Source: JAJPJE01 sp963724985 (GTDB taxonomy: Bacteria; Acidobacteriota; Terriglobia; Terriglobales; Acidobacteriaceae). Taken from it: a stretch of 64,000 nucleotides of DNA. The translations under genes were made by a program, and so were the position numbers. Below, piece by piece: positions 26,481 through 35,566 of this stretch (positions within the stretch are counted from its first letter, which is position 1; every line of letters starts with the position of its first letter). The notes under the pieces are model-generated. The model worked only from the letters and a program-made list of their open reading frames with translations. It made no database searches and was not told the origin of the DNA. Location of the stretch: positions 62,001-126,000 of the forward strand of contig CAVRWV010000026.1 in assembly GCA_963724985.1 (NCBI GenBank), written 5' to 3'.

Positions 26481-26599
26481 CCGAGCGCTGTCATACCGAG
26501 CGCAGCGAGGTATCCCTACCCAACCACAATTCCTTGTTTCCAGCAGGTCTGGATCTTCAAAACGAATTACGCGGCGCGCAGCCGTCGTAAACTTCTCCC

Positions 26600-27076
26600 A
26601 TGCCAGCCGAACTGATCATCGGCGTCATCTCCGATACCCACGGCCTGCTCCGACCGGAAGCCGTCGGAGCCCTGCGCGGCTCCGATCTCATCCTGCACGC
26701 TGGAGACGTGGGCTCACCTGAAATCCTCGAACAACTCCGTCACATTGCACCCGTGAAGGCGGTTCGCGGAAACATCGATTCCAGTCCCTGGTGCGAGACT
26801 CTTCCGCTGAACGAAGTAATTGAAGCCAGCGGACTCTCGCTGTACATGCTCCACGATCTGAAACAGCTCGACCTGAATCCCGCAGCCGCCGGATTCGCCG
26901 CTGTCATCTCCGGCCACTCCCACGCGCCCATGAATGAAGTCCGAAACGGCGTCCTCTATTTCAATCCGGCCAGTGCCGGACCGCGCCGCTTCAAGCTTCC
27001 CATCTGTGTCGGGCGACTTCGCATTCGCAACGGTCGCATCTCCGGCGAAATCATCGAACTCCATCTCGACAAGTAA
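26600..27076 (+). CDS. YfcE/MJ0936-family metallophosphoesterase
   Basis: The 158-residue protein has the calcineurin-like motifs: GVISDTHG (D-x-H), LHAGDVGSPEI (GD), VRGNIDSS (GN-D), MLHDL (H), and SGHSHAPM (GHxH), in the right order and spacing for a binuclear metal phosphodiesterase. The length is typical for the family. It acts on cyclic nucleotide or phosphodiester substrates in the cytosol; the natural substrate is not known. No operon partner is adjacent. Confidence 0.92.
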   Translation: MPAELIIGVISDTHGLLRPEAVGALRGSDLILHAGDVGSPEILEQLRHIAPVKAVRGNIDSSPWCETLPLNEVIEASGLSLYMLHDLKQLDLNPAAAGFAAVISGHSHAPMNEVRNGVLYFNPASAGPRRFKLPICVGRLRIRNGRISGEIIELHLDK

Positions 27077-27169
27077 TGCGGTGGCGCGGGCTGCCCTCGC
27101 CCACTGCCGCAGCCCTGCCACAGCTCAGGATGGGCATCCAGCCGAATGCCCATCCCGCCCCGTTGATTC

Positions 27170-27785
27170 TCAGAGCAGATCCTTCACGCTGGTATTGATC
27201 GTGATCCGAGTACCGTGGATCACTCCCACGATGTGCGCTGTCGAATTGCCGTCCGTGTCATACGCGTCCAACGTGAATGTCCCCACGTAGTGGTTTCCGT
27301 CCGGACCCAAAATAATGGTCTCCGTGATATGAGTCGGACCAGCCGGATTGCCGATTCCGGTTGGCGCATTCGTCGTATCGTTCCCCGCCCACGCGAAGTG
27401 ATTCAGCGCATAACGATGAAATCCTGATTCTCTTCCAAACGCCCATGCAGAACTGCCCATCTTGCGACGGACGGCCAGAATTCATGATTTCCGTTCCATC
27501 GCTGTGCCAGGTCACCAGGGCATTGTCGATCGGCGTCCTGTTCGGCGGTCCGGGGTTATTTCCCTCGGCAGTGAAAGTCACGTGCCAAAGACCCACGATG
27601 GCGTCGTTATCGTCGTTGACGAACCGGAGCGAACCATTCGCGAAGGCACTGGATCCCTCCCATGCTTGGCGATGAAAGGCAGCGGCTGGTTTATCTCCGC
27701 ACGAGGCGTTGGCGGTTGCGGCAAGACTCAGAGCGACCAGGAGCGCTCCGGTCGCAATAATTAGTTTCTTTGAAATGGGTGTCAT
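27170..27785 (-). pseudogene. secreted hypothetical protein, frame-broken
   Basis: From the ATG at 27785 (AGGAG upstream) the product has a signal peptide (MTPISKKLIIATGALLVALS, ending ANASCGDK), then FVNDDNDAIVGLWHVTFTAE and a segment ending QFCMGVWK. The continuation SGFHRYALNHFAWAGNDTTN is in a second frame from about 27,440, ending at 27170. The break is in the short run AAGAGAA. Joined, the protein would be about 205 aa. The family (secreted NTF2-like or lipocalin-like, common in Acidobacteria) is not certain. Confidence 0.65.
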
Positions 27786-27971
27786 TCGATCTCCTTTGCC
27801 GATTGGCGGCACTGGCGCGGGATCTTGACGGCAACCCACTCCGCTGACAAGGCACAGCTGGTGAAGTTGTGGGTGAAGAAAGGTGAAGCCTCAACCGCTT
27901 GATTCGACGCGACGTCGGTTCCTTCCCCGCAGGGATTAATGCTATAGTTTTGTCCCCAACCGGTTCGTATC

Positions 27972-29861
27972 GTGTCCAATCCTGTCTACAAGTTCGGCGA
28001 TTTCGAGGTAGACCCGTCTCGTTTTGAGCTCCATCGCAATGGACAAAGGGTGAAAATCGAACGCATCCCTCTTGCCCTACTCATCTTGCTGGTCGAAAAA
28101 AAGGGGGACGTGGTAGGCCGGGAAGAAATCATTGAACGCCTCTGGGGCAAAGACGTTTTCCTGGATACCGAGCACGGAATCAACACGGCCATCCGCAAAA
28201 TCCGCGCCGCCCTGCGCGATAACGTCGATTCACCGCGCTTCATTCAAACTATCTCCGGCAAGGGATACCGCTTCGTCCCCGAGACGCTCACCGGCGGGAA
28301 TAACGGGAATTCATCAGCCATCGCCCATCTAGCGGCGAGCGCCTCCCCTTCCTCCGGCGTGGACACAGCACCACCTCCGCCTCCAAAGCGCTCTCGCCCT
28401 CGACTCATAGCAGCCGCCGCACTCGCGCTGGCACTGGTCTTTGCCGCTGTGCTGGCGCTCAAATTTGGCCGGCTACGCAACCAGGCGGGCGCTAACGCTG
28501 ATAACCGGGTTCATTCGCTCGCTGTGCTTCCGCTAGCCAATCTCTCCGGCGATGCTTCGCAAGACTACTTCGCCGATGGCCTTACCGACGAGCTCACTAC
28601 CATGCTCGCCAAGAACACAACCCTCCGCATCGTCTCCCGAACTTCAGCCATGCAGTACAAAGGGGTAAAGCGTCCTCTCCATGAGATTGCCCGCGAACTG
28701 GGCGTTGATGGCATTGTCGAAGGCTCTGTCTCGCGTACCGGAGACCACGTCCACCTCACGGCCCAATTAATTTACGCCCCCACTGACACTCACTTGTGGG
28801 CCGACAGTTACGAACGCGATCTCAACCAGGCTTTCTTTCTGCCCGCAGAACTTTCCGCGGCCATAGCCGCGCGCTTGCAAGCTTCCAACTCCCGTTCCCC
28901 TCAGGCTCGCAACATCAACCCGGAGGCTCACGACGCCTACCTTCGCGGACGCTATTTCTGGTTCAACGGCGACGACAAGCGCAGCCAGGAATATTTCGAA
29001 AAGGCGATTCAGCTTCAGCCCGACTATGCGGCCGCATGGGCGGGTCTTGCCGATTCCTACATCCTGCGTGCCGTCGACAACAAAAGTCCGTTAAAGGATG
29101 TTGCAACCCAGACGGATGCCGCTGTCCATCGCGCTGTCGAACTCGACGACTCCCTCGCCGCAGCCCATCACGTCATGGCCGCCTGGTACCTGTTCTTTAC
29201 CTGGGATCCGGCTCGCGCCGAAGCCGAATCCAGGCGCGCCATCGAGCTCGACCCCACTACCGCCGAACAGCACCACTTGCACTCCTTCGAATTGCTCACC
29301 TTGAACCGGAACGACGAAGCCCTGCAGGAAGGAAAACGCGCCATGGAGCTCGACCCGTTCGTCCATGCTTGGGGCCTGGGATACACCTACCTGCAATTGC
29401 GGCTATTCGATCAGGCGATATTCGAACTCCATTTGCGGGCCGACGCGCAGCCCAACGATGCTGGACTCCGCTTTATCCTGTGCAATGCGTACTGGCATAA
29501 GAGAATGTGGAAGGAATCGGAGCTGGAACTCGAAAAGGGATTCCAGCTTATCGGCCAGCCGGAAAAAGCTGAGGCCGCGAGAAAAGCCTTTGCACTCGGA
29601 GGAGAACGAGCGGTCGAGCAGTGGGGTCTCGACGATGCTCTTGCCCGCTCCCGCAAAGAATACGTATCGCCGTTCGACATTGCCCGCCAATATGCCTACC
29701 TCGGCGATCGCGCCAACACGCTGAAATGCCTCGAACAGTGCTATCGCGAGCACTACCCCTGGCTTATCATGCTGCAGGCCGAACCCGACTTCGACTTCGT
29801 CCACTCAGAACCCCGGTATCAGGCTCTAATCAGAAAACTTGGGCTGCAACTCCAAAACTGA
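27972..29861 (+). CDS. membrane-bound winged-helix regulator with TolB-like and TPR domains
   Basis: The 629-residue protein starts with an OmpR/CadC-type winged helix (residues about 5-102, ending SGKGYRFVPE), a Pro-rich linker, one membrane helix (143-164), a periplasmic TolB-like N-terminal domain (VHSLAVLPLANLSGDASQDY, FADGLTDELTTMLAK) and TPR repeats to the C-terminus (for example PEAHDAYLRGRYFWFNGDDK). This CadC-like arrangement is found in abundance in Acidobacteria; it senses envelope state and regulates transcription directly. The start is GTG. There is no adjacent target operon that stands out. Confidence 0.88.
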   Translation: MSNPVYKFGDFEVDPSRFELHRNGQRVKIERIPLALLILLVEKKGDVVGREEIIERLWGKDVFLDTEHGINTAIRKIRAALRDNVDSPRFIQTISGKGYRFVPETLTGGNNGNSSAIAHLAASASPSSGVDTAPPPPPKRSRPRLIAAAALALALVFAAVLALKFGRLRNQAGANADNRVHSLAVLPLANLSGDASQDYFADGLTDELTTMLAKNTTLRIVSRTSAMQYKGVKRPLHEIARELGVDGIVEGSVSRTGDHVHLTAQLIYAPTDTHLWADSYERDLNQAFFLPAELSAAIAARLQASNSRSPQARNINPEAHDAYLRGRYFWFNGDDKRSQEYFEKAIQLQPDYAAAWAGLADSYILRAVDNKSPLKDVATQTDAAVHRAVELDDSLAAAHHVMAAWYLFFTWDPARAEAESRRAIELDPTTAEQHHLHSFELLTLNRNDEALQEGKRAMELDPFVHAWGLGYTYLQLRLFDQAIFELHLRADAQPNDAGLRFILCNAYWHKRMWKESELELEKGFQLIGQPEKAEAARKAFALGGERAVEQWGLDDALARSRKEYVSPFDIARQYAYLGDRANTLKCLEQCYREHYPWLIMLQAEPDFDFVHSEPRYQALIRKLGLQLQN

Positions 29862-30023
29862 CTTCCAGATGACTGACTTTCGCTTGGTTGCTCGCCGGCG
29901 TCACGACGGTACCACGACGAATGTGTGTTACTTGAACATGTACAGATCCTCATAAAGCACTGGAATTCGTCCCACGATCCGGCGCACACTCCCCGCCAAT
30001 GAAGTTTTTTTGGGGGTGAGGTA

Positions 30024-30860
30024 ATGCGTGTTCCGTTTCTGATTCCATTGCAGGCACTCGCAGGCCTGCTTGCGTTTGGGGCACTGGCTACGGCACAGTC
30101 GTATTCGGTCGTTTCGGTCAGCAATCCCGGCATCATTACTGGCACGGTGAAATGGGCCGGCGCGCGACCCAAACCGCTCTCTGTGCCGATCACCAAGGAT
30201 CAGTCCGTTTGCGATCCGAACTCTGCCAAGAATCGCGATCTTGAGCGTCTGGAAGTCGGTGAAGATGGTGGCGTCGCTAACACCGTCGTTTATCTTGCAA
30301 ACATCACCCAAGGCAAGCCGATGGATTTGCCCCAGGAGCGACGCTCTTTAGATCAGCAACACTGCCGCTACGAACCCCATATCTCGCTGGTGCCTCAAGG
30401 GGCTGACTTCAAGATGAATAGCAGCGACCCGATCCTGCACAATCTGCACATGACGGGCGCCGCAACCTACAACAAGGCTTTCGTTACTCCCGATCGACCG
30501 ATCTCAGAGACCATGCAGGACGCCGGTGAGGTTCATTTGGAATGCTACGCGGGTCACACCTGGATGAACGCCGAAATACTGGTCGTTCGTCACCCCTACT
30601 ATGCAGTCACCGACGAACACGGCAAATTCACTCTTACCGGAGTGCCTCCGGGGGAGTACCAGATCGTAGCCTGGCACGAAGGATGGCATATCGCGGGACG
30701 AGACTCAAAGTTCGATGTGTTTTCGCAACTGCGATACCAGCACCTCGTATTCAGTGAGCCCCTGACATGGACAAAGCAAGTATCCGTGGCACCAAACCAG
30801 GAGGCAGCTGTGAATTTCGAAATCTCGGAGCGGTCAACAACCAGAGCCGGCGCAAATTAG
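30024..30860 (+). CDS. secreted cupredoxin-like/carboxypeptidase-regulatory protein
   Basis: The 278-residue product has a signal peptide (LQALAGLLAFGALATAQ). The first half contains a segment found in acidobacterial cupredoxin-like proteins (DPILHNLHMTGAATYNKAF, then GEVHLECYAGHTWMNAEI, with His and Cys that could bind copper). The second half is a carboxypeptidase-regulatory-like beta-sandwich (GKFTLTGVPPGEYQIVAWHE). GGTGAGG precedes the ATG. The HL.CYAGH.WM pattern suggests a type 1 copper site, but no copper-enzyme partner is nearby. Confidence 0.75.
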   Translation: MRVPFLIPLQALAGLLAFGALATAQSYSVVSVSNPGIITGTVKWAGARPKPLSVPITKDQSVCDPNSAKNRDLERLEVGEDGGVANTVVYLANITQGKPMDLPQERRSLDQQHCRYEPHISLVPQGADFKMNSSDPILHNLHMTGAATYNKAFVTPDRPISETMQDAGEVHLECYAGHTWMNAEILVVRHPYYAVTDEHGKFTLTGVPPGEYQIVAWHEGWHIAGRDSKFDVFSQLRYQHLVFSEPLTWTKQVSVAPNQEAAVNFEISERSTTRAGAN

Positions 30861-31161
30861 AATTGTTCTGCCTTGAAGTCGCTGATGTCGATGGATGAGC
30901 AGCGCCCGTACTTCCCGTTGCTCGACGGATGGCACCCAGATCCTGGTGGGAAAAATGTCCTCCGCCACCTCCTTTAATCCGAGCTACTGTTTCGGTCGGA
31001 AGCCGCAACAGTGTACCCGGATTCGCTCGCGAGGCCGACTTCGTTATCCCATCGGCCGATACCACTCACTCTCTCAACCTGGGATAAATCGCGATAACGT
31101 CCTATTATCGATCCGTATCTCCGGTTGGGATAGATGGTGTGAGGCGATTTCCCAATGTCGT
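30861..31161. other. 301-bp intergenic region, weak repeat
   Basis: I see no gene. A short element at about 31081-31110 (gataaatcgcgataacg) is a weak member of the repeat family described at 32-35 kb. Confidence 0.5.
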
Positions 31162-31887
31162 CTAACTCGACGCACGCGTCGCGATAACGTCATTGATAAA
31201 GAGTTTCGCCGGCTTCGCATTGATGCCTTCGAATGGCGCATCCACTTGAATTTTCCCGAAGCCGAATCCTGCCAGCGATGTTGGAACTGGCACTGTCTTG
31301 CTGGCATCTTGCCCACCGCCCCTGATGAGCACCGTCGCTATTGGCGGAGACGCTTTCAGGTCGAATGTAATGAAGAAGCCGACCAGATGGTCGAAGTTGT
31401 AGGTTCCAACAACGTCGCTGTCATTAAGCCGAATACTTCCATTGGGAAGCAGATCAACGTGCAACAGTGGCGCTCCCTGCGGACCGTTGGCCGGCAGGAA
31501 ATACACGGATAGATCGATCGGCGAAGAAGACGGAACGTAGCCGACGAAGTTCACGCCACCCTTCGCCGTCACAGGCGCCGTCAAAGTGCCTACGTATGAA
31601 GCGGTCGCCGTCGGCGCCGTTCGCGTCAGTTGAAGCCAATGATCGGATGCATTTGTATTCGTTGGGTCTGCGACCACAACGACGTCGCCATTGGTTGTGG
31701 AAGTTCCCACCTGTGGTTGTGCCGGCGGCGATCCCGTCGGAGAGTCGAACTTGTCCAGGTAGACGGAAGTCGTGTTGCACCCGCTAAGGACAACAAGTGA
31801 GAGGAGCGCAATCGCTGCACATCTCCCAGATCGTGCACGCAACTTGTCACAGTTTCCCGTGGATTCGAGGGATTCCTTTTTAGTCAT
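31162..31887 (-). CDS. lipoprotein, conserved hypothetical
   Basis: From the ATG at 31887 the product of about 241 aa has a lipoprotein signal ending at the lipobox LSGC (SLVVLSGCNTTSVYLDKF), then a soluble beta-rich domain. Segments such as PSSSPIDLSVYFLPANGPQG and LLPNGSIRLNDSDVVGTYNF suggest a concanavalin- or jelly-roll-like fold. The family is not recognised; the mature protein should be anchored to a membrane. Confidence 0.75.
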   Translation of the reverse strand: MTKKESLESTGNCDKLRARSGRCAAIALLSLVVLSGCNTTSVYLDKFDSPTGSPPAQPQVGTSTTNGDVVVVADPTNTNASDHWLQLTRTAPTATASYVGTLTAPVTAKGGVNFVGYVPSSSPIDLSVYFLPANGPQGAPLLHVDLLPNGSIRLNDSDVVGTYNFDHLVGFFITFDLKASPPIATVLIRGGGQDASKTVPVPTSLAGFGFGKIQVDAPFEGINAKPAKLFINDVIATRASS

Positions 31888-32053
31888 GACGTGGTCTCCG
31901 ATGGTTACGCGATTTCGTTGAGCGGGTACGACAGATCCGTTCTTGAGAGTCTTGTGCCAACTTGATTGTTGGCCTGCATCCTCACCCGCCCACACTTGAG
32001 GAATAGTGTCTGCGCCTGAAGAATCGTTACAACAAATCTCATCCCGGCAGGTT

Positions 32054-32094
32054 GAGATAGCAAGCGATAACGGGACATATCAACAGTTACCGAT
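32054..32094. repeat. dispersed intergenic repeat, copy a
   Basis: A related member of the family (gagatagcaagcgataacggga...) lying 36 bp past the stop of the minus-strand remnant gene. Confidence 0.45.
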
Positions 32095-32129
32095 CTACCA
32101 CGGACGACCGAACAAGTCTGAGGATTCAA

Positions 32130-32633
32130 TCAGTCGGAAGGATCAAGCTGCACATCGAGTGTTAGCGAAGTTCCAGAAGCCAACTGGATGAGCTTTCCTT
32201 TGCCTGTGCTTTCGTTCCACTCGTGAAAGCCGGGGGATGTCACGTGCAACAGCAAAGGCTTTTCTGGCGCGACTAAAATAGCGTGAGACGACTCGCGCCC
32301 TATCGAATAGATTGGCGACGAAGGGTTATCAGGCAACATCAGCTCAACCATCAATGCTGAGATCTTGGCTCCTGTTTTGCGACTAGTCAGATTGATGTGT
32401 AGGAACCCAGCCTTTGGCGGAAGGTATACCTTCATTTCAGCTTCGCGGTGCGCTGGCGTTATCTCAACTTCTGAAGGCTCATTCTTCGCCGGAGCGGTGC
32501 TGAAGATCGAGTATCCGGCTTGATCGTCTTCGGGGTAGACGAAGTATTTGCCCCACCACGGAAGGTTTTCAAATCGATATTCGCCGCGATCATTGGTGGT
32601 AGTGCGGGTAAACGATTCCTTTCCACCGTCCAT
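32130..32633 (-). pseudogene. carboxypeptidase-regulatory-like protein, 5' end lost
   Basis: The coherent part encodes SFTRTTTNDRGEYRFENLPW...YFVYPEDD and then a beta-sandwich to QLASGTSLTLDVQLDPSD, a carboxypeptidase-regulatory-like fold found in Acidobacteria. Upstream of about residue 143 the frame is meaningless because it runs antisense through the kinase sequence. A start codon and signal peptide are missing, so this is a truncated remnant ending at the junction near 32.6 kb. Confidence 0.65.
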
Positions 32634-33527
32634 CCTCAGGACCGAGAGCGCTTTCGCGAACTCGCTTGCGAAGTAACCGTTGACAATCCCAGCTATCAGA
32701 TCGCCTACCGCATCAATCGACCTGGAGGTCACATGATCTGGCTGGAAGAGGCCGGCCACGCCTTTTTCGCGGAGGGAGGCAAGCTGGTTCGAGTTGTAGG
32801 CATCGCTGCCAATATCACAGATAGGAAGCGAACTGAGCGGGCGGTATTGGAGCTCGGAGGACGACTGCTGAATGTACAAGAGGAGGAAAGGAGCCGAGTC
32901 GCTCTTGAGCTGCACGATGACATTGGGCAGGAACTGGCGGTACTGGCCGTTCAGATTCAGCAACTCGCCACTCGAAACCTGAGAACGCAAATCGCTGATT
33001 TGCAGGCCAAGATCGACGAAATTGCAAGCAAGGTTAGTCGTCTCTCTCGTCGGCTCCATTCTTCCCGGCTTGATTATCTTGGATTGGCAGTAGCAGCAGA
33101 AGTCTTATGCCGCGAGTTCTCGAGGCAATTCGCATTCAAGATTGAGTACGTCTGTCATGATGTACCACGCCACTTGAACCCATCTATCGCTGTTCCTTTT
33201 TACCGCGTCCTGCAAGAAGCGCTGCACAACGTTGTGAAACACAGCCAAGCGACCCATGTGCGAGTCGAACTGGCTGGTGGTGGCGATGAATTGAAACTCT
33301 GCGTACAAGATAACGGAGTAGGGTTCGACTATGACCAATCGCGTTTCGGCGCGGGCCTTGGGCTCGTTAGTATGCGCGAGAGGATGCGCCTTGTTGGCGG
33401 GCATTTGCGAGTCAATTCTCAGCAGAAGAATGGCACCGTTATCGAAGCCTCTATTGCATCGCGGCCCGCGAATATGGACAGTCCAGCCATTAACTTATCG
33501 CCAAATTTAGATGGCATTGCCGAATAA
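32610..33527 (+). pseudogene. sensor histidine kinase lacking its N-terminal half
   Basis: From about 32,610 the plus frame gives a PAS/PAC C-terminal half (FLSTVHPQDRERFRELACEV, YQIAYRINRPGGHMIWLEEA, VGIAANITDRKRTE), HisKA_3 (ERSRVALELHDDIGQELAVL), a dimer linker and HATPase_c (LHNVVKHSQ, DNGVGFDYD, GAGLGLVSMRERMR). The start of the PAS domain and any input region are missing. The sequence upstream is antisense to the minus-strand remnant, so a recombination joint is the likely cause. An internal start could still yield a kinase core protein. Confidence 0.65.
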
Positions 33528-33534
33528 TCGTTGG

Positions 33535-33552
33535 TATCGGACGATACCACTT
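33535..33552 (+). terminator. hairpin after the kinase remnant
   Basis: TGGTATCG-GA-CGATACCA near 33533-33550 is a perfect eight-base-pair inverted repeat just past the kinase stop. A following T run is absent, so it is a weak terminator candidate. Confidence 0.4.
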
Positions 33553-33565
33553 ACTATCCCAGCCT

Positions 33566-33608
33566 GAAATACTGAGCGATAAGGGGATTTACCGACAGCT
33601 ATCAATCG
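33566..33608. repeat. dispersed intergenic repeat, copy b
   Basis: gaaatactgagcgataagggg followed by atttaccgacagctatcaatcg. The TAA of the 57-residue gene lies inside the repeat. Confidence 0.6.
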
Positions 33609-33762
33609 CGAGAGCGTGAATCCTTGCTAGAACTGCTCTGGCTTCTTCTACATTACAGCCCATCCGTGTGTCGAACTCGCCTTCAAGCTGAATGCCGTTA
33701 CACACCTCGTTCAGCGCATTGTTAATAATCTTTAGCTCTTCTTCGGACAGTTCAACGGTCAT
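33589..33762 (-). CDS. small conserved hypothetical protein, 57 aa
   Basis: The minus frame encodes 57 residues starting MTVELSEEELKIINNALNEV, then CNGIQLEGEFDTRMGCNVEE and ALAIDSCR. The pattern EEELkIinNALNEVcnGi..EF.TR.G...EA is one I recognise from small conserved proteins of many bacteria, and GAGG lies five bases before the ATG, so the gene is well supported. Its function is unknown. It is one of the small minus-strand genes whose stop codon falls within the dispersed repeat. Confidence 0.75.
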   Translation of the reverse strand: MTVELSEEELKIINNALNEVCNGIQLEGEFDTRMGCNVEEARAVLARIHALAIDSCR

Positions 33763-33790
33763 GCTCGCCTCAAGTTAAGAAGTGGTATGG

Positions 33791-33831
33791 AAATGATAGT
33801 GAGTGGTAAGGGATTTTACGGCCAACAATCG
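33791..33831. repeat. dispersed intergenic repeat, copy c
   Basis: aaatgatagtgagtggtaag then ggattttacggccaacaatcg; it lies 55 bp past the stop of the 33886-34311 gene. Confidence 0.6.
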
Positions 33832-33885
33832 CCCAAGGGCTGCAAATCCTTGGATCACTACAAGTGAAAGTCTAGAAGCTGGGAG

Positions 33886-34311
33886 CTAATCCACACACGC
33901 AATATTGCGGAGCCGAATCAATCCGACTCGCTTTTTCCATCCGCAGTGGTAGTCGCAGTGTTCCTTCAACTTGCCACGAAACTCGCCACCATCAGACGGC
34001 TTCAATGTGCCACGAAATCCGCCTAGAAATCCGAACGAGAGCGCCAGGTTCTTGCCTTCGGTCTCCCACGACCCCCACGGGATTTTGTTGGTCTCTGACG
34101 CTAAAGGGAAAACATGGTGTTCAGCAGTCAATCTAAATCGGGGTGGAATAGCTCGGATGCTGTTGTCAGGCGGATCCCATGACAAGGAAATCACTTCATA
34201 ACACGCTGGAAATCGCAAGGCAGTCGAGCGTTCTTGCTGTCCGTACGCGCAGAGGCAGAAGCAAAGAACTAACAGTAAAAGGTTAACAGGGCGAATCACG
34301 GCAGATGTCAT
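33886..34311 (-). CDS. small secreted hypothetical protein, 141 aa
   Basis: The product has a signal peptide (VNLLLLVLCFCLCAYGQQER) and a mature domain with RFPACYEVISLSWDPPDNSI and a Cys-rich end (KEHCDYHCGW). Two or three disulfides are plausible. I do not recognise the family. It lies in a row of short minus-strand genes for secreted proteins. Confidence 0.65.
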   Translation of the reverse strand: MTSAVIRPVNLLLLVLCFCLCAYGQQERSTALRFPACYEVISLSWDPPDNSIRAIPPRFRLTAEHHVFPLASETNKIPWGSWETEGKNLALSFGFLGGFRGTLKPSDGGEFRGKLKEHCDYHCGWKKRVGLIRLRNIACVD

Positions 34312-34382
34312 AGTACGCTGAGTTTGCAGGATTTCCAGATTACTTGCTGATAAGGGGCGTCCTCACTCCGTATCCCAGAACG

Positions 34383-34419
34383 GGATAGTTGGTGGTATCG
34401 GGATTTACGATAATTACCG
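34383..34419. repeat. dispersed intergenic repeat, copy d
   Basis: ggatagttggtggtatcggg then atttacgataattaccg; the TAA of the 34414-34953 gene lies within it. A palindrome tatcccagaacgggata stands just upstream at 34372-34388. Confidence 0.55.
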
Positions 34420-34953
34420 TTGCCTTGCGCGAAATGAGGCCAGCATCTCCGAGTAGAGAGAGTAATTCCCTAGCTTCTCGACTGGCGAATGCGTCGGGCT
34501 TTCGTCTTCGGTGAATGTGATTGAAAAGGTCTTCGCTCCAGACGCAACATACACCTGTTCCATTTCACCTTGTTCCGCCGCCCGGTACCGCACTTTCAGG
34601 GCTGCAAGTCCGTTCAAAATTATTTTCTCTTCGCGACCATGCGGGTTCAGGTTATTAGTCTTTGCAACCTCGGAGAGCCACTCATCAACATCTTTGGACG
34701 ACGGTTTGTCCGCGAGTGGCTCAACCGTCACCGAACCTCCATGCCCTGATGGCGGGGAGAAGTTAACAAACACACCGGTTGCTTTCGGGTCGGTGCAGCT
34801 GCGACAACTCGCAATGCGCCAGCCAGAGGGATAGCGCATGTCCCATCCGCCGTGACTGCTGAAAAGTTTCCACGTTGGCGTACTCCCAGCCAGCGCGGCA
34901 AGCACCGTAACGACGCCGATCAACATCGCAACCCGGAGAAGGACAGGCTTCAT
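34414..34953 (-). CDS. secreted hypothetical protein (PsbP-like fold possible)
   Basis: The 179-residue product has a signal peptide (MLIGVVTVLAALAGSTPTW) and then HGGWDMRYPSGWRIASCRSC, a pattern like that of PsbP/LpqN-type proteins that start with 'f.mryP.gW'. The C-terminal part (AAEQGEMEQVYVASGAKTFS, then ITFTEDESPTHS) fits the same fold. Such proteins are small exported accessory proteins with no known enzymatic activity. Confidence 0.7.
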   Translation of the reverse strand: MKPVLLRVAMLIGVVTVLAALAGSTPTWKLFSSHGGWDMRYPSGWRIASCRSCTDPKATGVFVNFSPPSGHGGSVTVEPLADKPSSKDVDEWLSEVAKTNNLNPHGREEKIILNGLAALKVRYRAAEQGEMEQVYVASGAKTFSITFTEDESPTHSPVEKLGNYSLYSEMLASFRARQR

Positions 34954-35010
34954 TTCAGGACCATTATCGGAGCTAGAGATTGCAATTTCCAGATAGCTGT
35001 CGATAAGTAA

Positions 35011-35046
35011 GATAGTGAGCGATAAGGGGATTCACGCCAGCAATCG
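35011..35046. repeat. dispersed intergenic repeat, copy e
   Basis: gatagtgagcgataagggga then ttcacgccagcaatcg. This is the best-kept copy. It begins two bases after the TGA of the 35048-35566 gene when read on the minus strand. Confidence 0.65.
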
Positions 35047-35047
35047 G

Positions 35048-35566
35048 TCACTTCACTCCAGAGGAGAAGTCATCCTGCCATGCGTGCGCCCACGCAGGAG
35101 GTGAATCGCTGCCGTCCCATGAAACTAACTTCTTTCCGCTGTGCGCGTCGTAAAGGCCTGCTTCGGCTGCTCGCCCGTGCGTGGGACCAGATAACAGCAC
35201 GAACCGCTTCCCAGCTTCAATGAAATGCCATTCCCAAACCATCTGCGGACTTGGAATGACGAGTTTCTTGCCGTCTTTAAGAACAACTAACGCGACAGCG
35301 ATGGGATAAGACTCGCAGCAGTTCTTCACAAGAACTGCCCAACCTACGGTGTGCCTGTCCTCGGCAATGGAGATGTACGCGCACCCAACTTGTTTCGGCT
35401 CAGGATGAATTACGCTGGTCGTTCCTGCTGCGTACACCACACGTGCTTTGCCGTCATCACCGCAGAAAGCCCGTGAGATGCTTTGACCCCACACGGGATG
35501 CGCTGGTAATAGCAGAAGTAAGGCAGCTACGACCCCACGCAACATGATGACTGATTCCAACTTCAT
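35048..35566 (-). CDS. secreted hypothetical protein, about 172 aa
   Basis: From MKLESVIMLRGVVAALLLLL the product carries a signal peptide ending at PVWGQ, then a domain with Cys residues (FCGDDGKARVVYAAG, KQVGCAYISIAED, VKNCCESYPIAV). The fold is not recognised. The start at 35566 is chosen because the longer frame would bury the signal peptide; no strong ribosome site is evident. Confidence 0.6.
   Translation of the reverse strand: MKLESVIMLRGVVAALLLLLPAHPVWGQSISRAFCGDDGKARVVYAAGTTSVIHPEPKQVGCAYISIAEDRHTVGWAVLVKNCCESYPIAVALVVLKDGKKLVIPSPQMVWEWHFIEAGKRFVLLSGPTHGRAAEAGLYDAHSGKKLVSWDGSDSPPAWAHAWQDDFSSGVK

Noticed and set aside
25697..26494. 265-residue minus-strand frame opposite the phytase-like gene
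   Set aside because: It is antisense to a well-formed beta-propeller gene and has no ribosome site.
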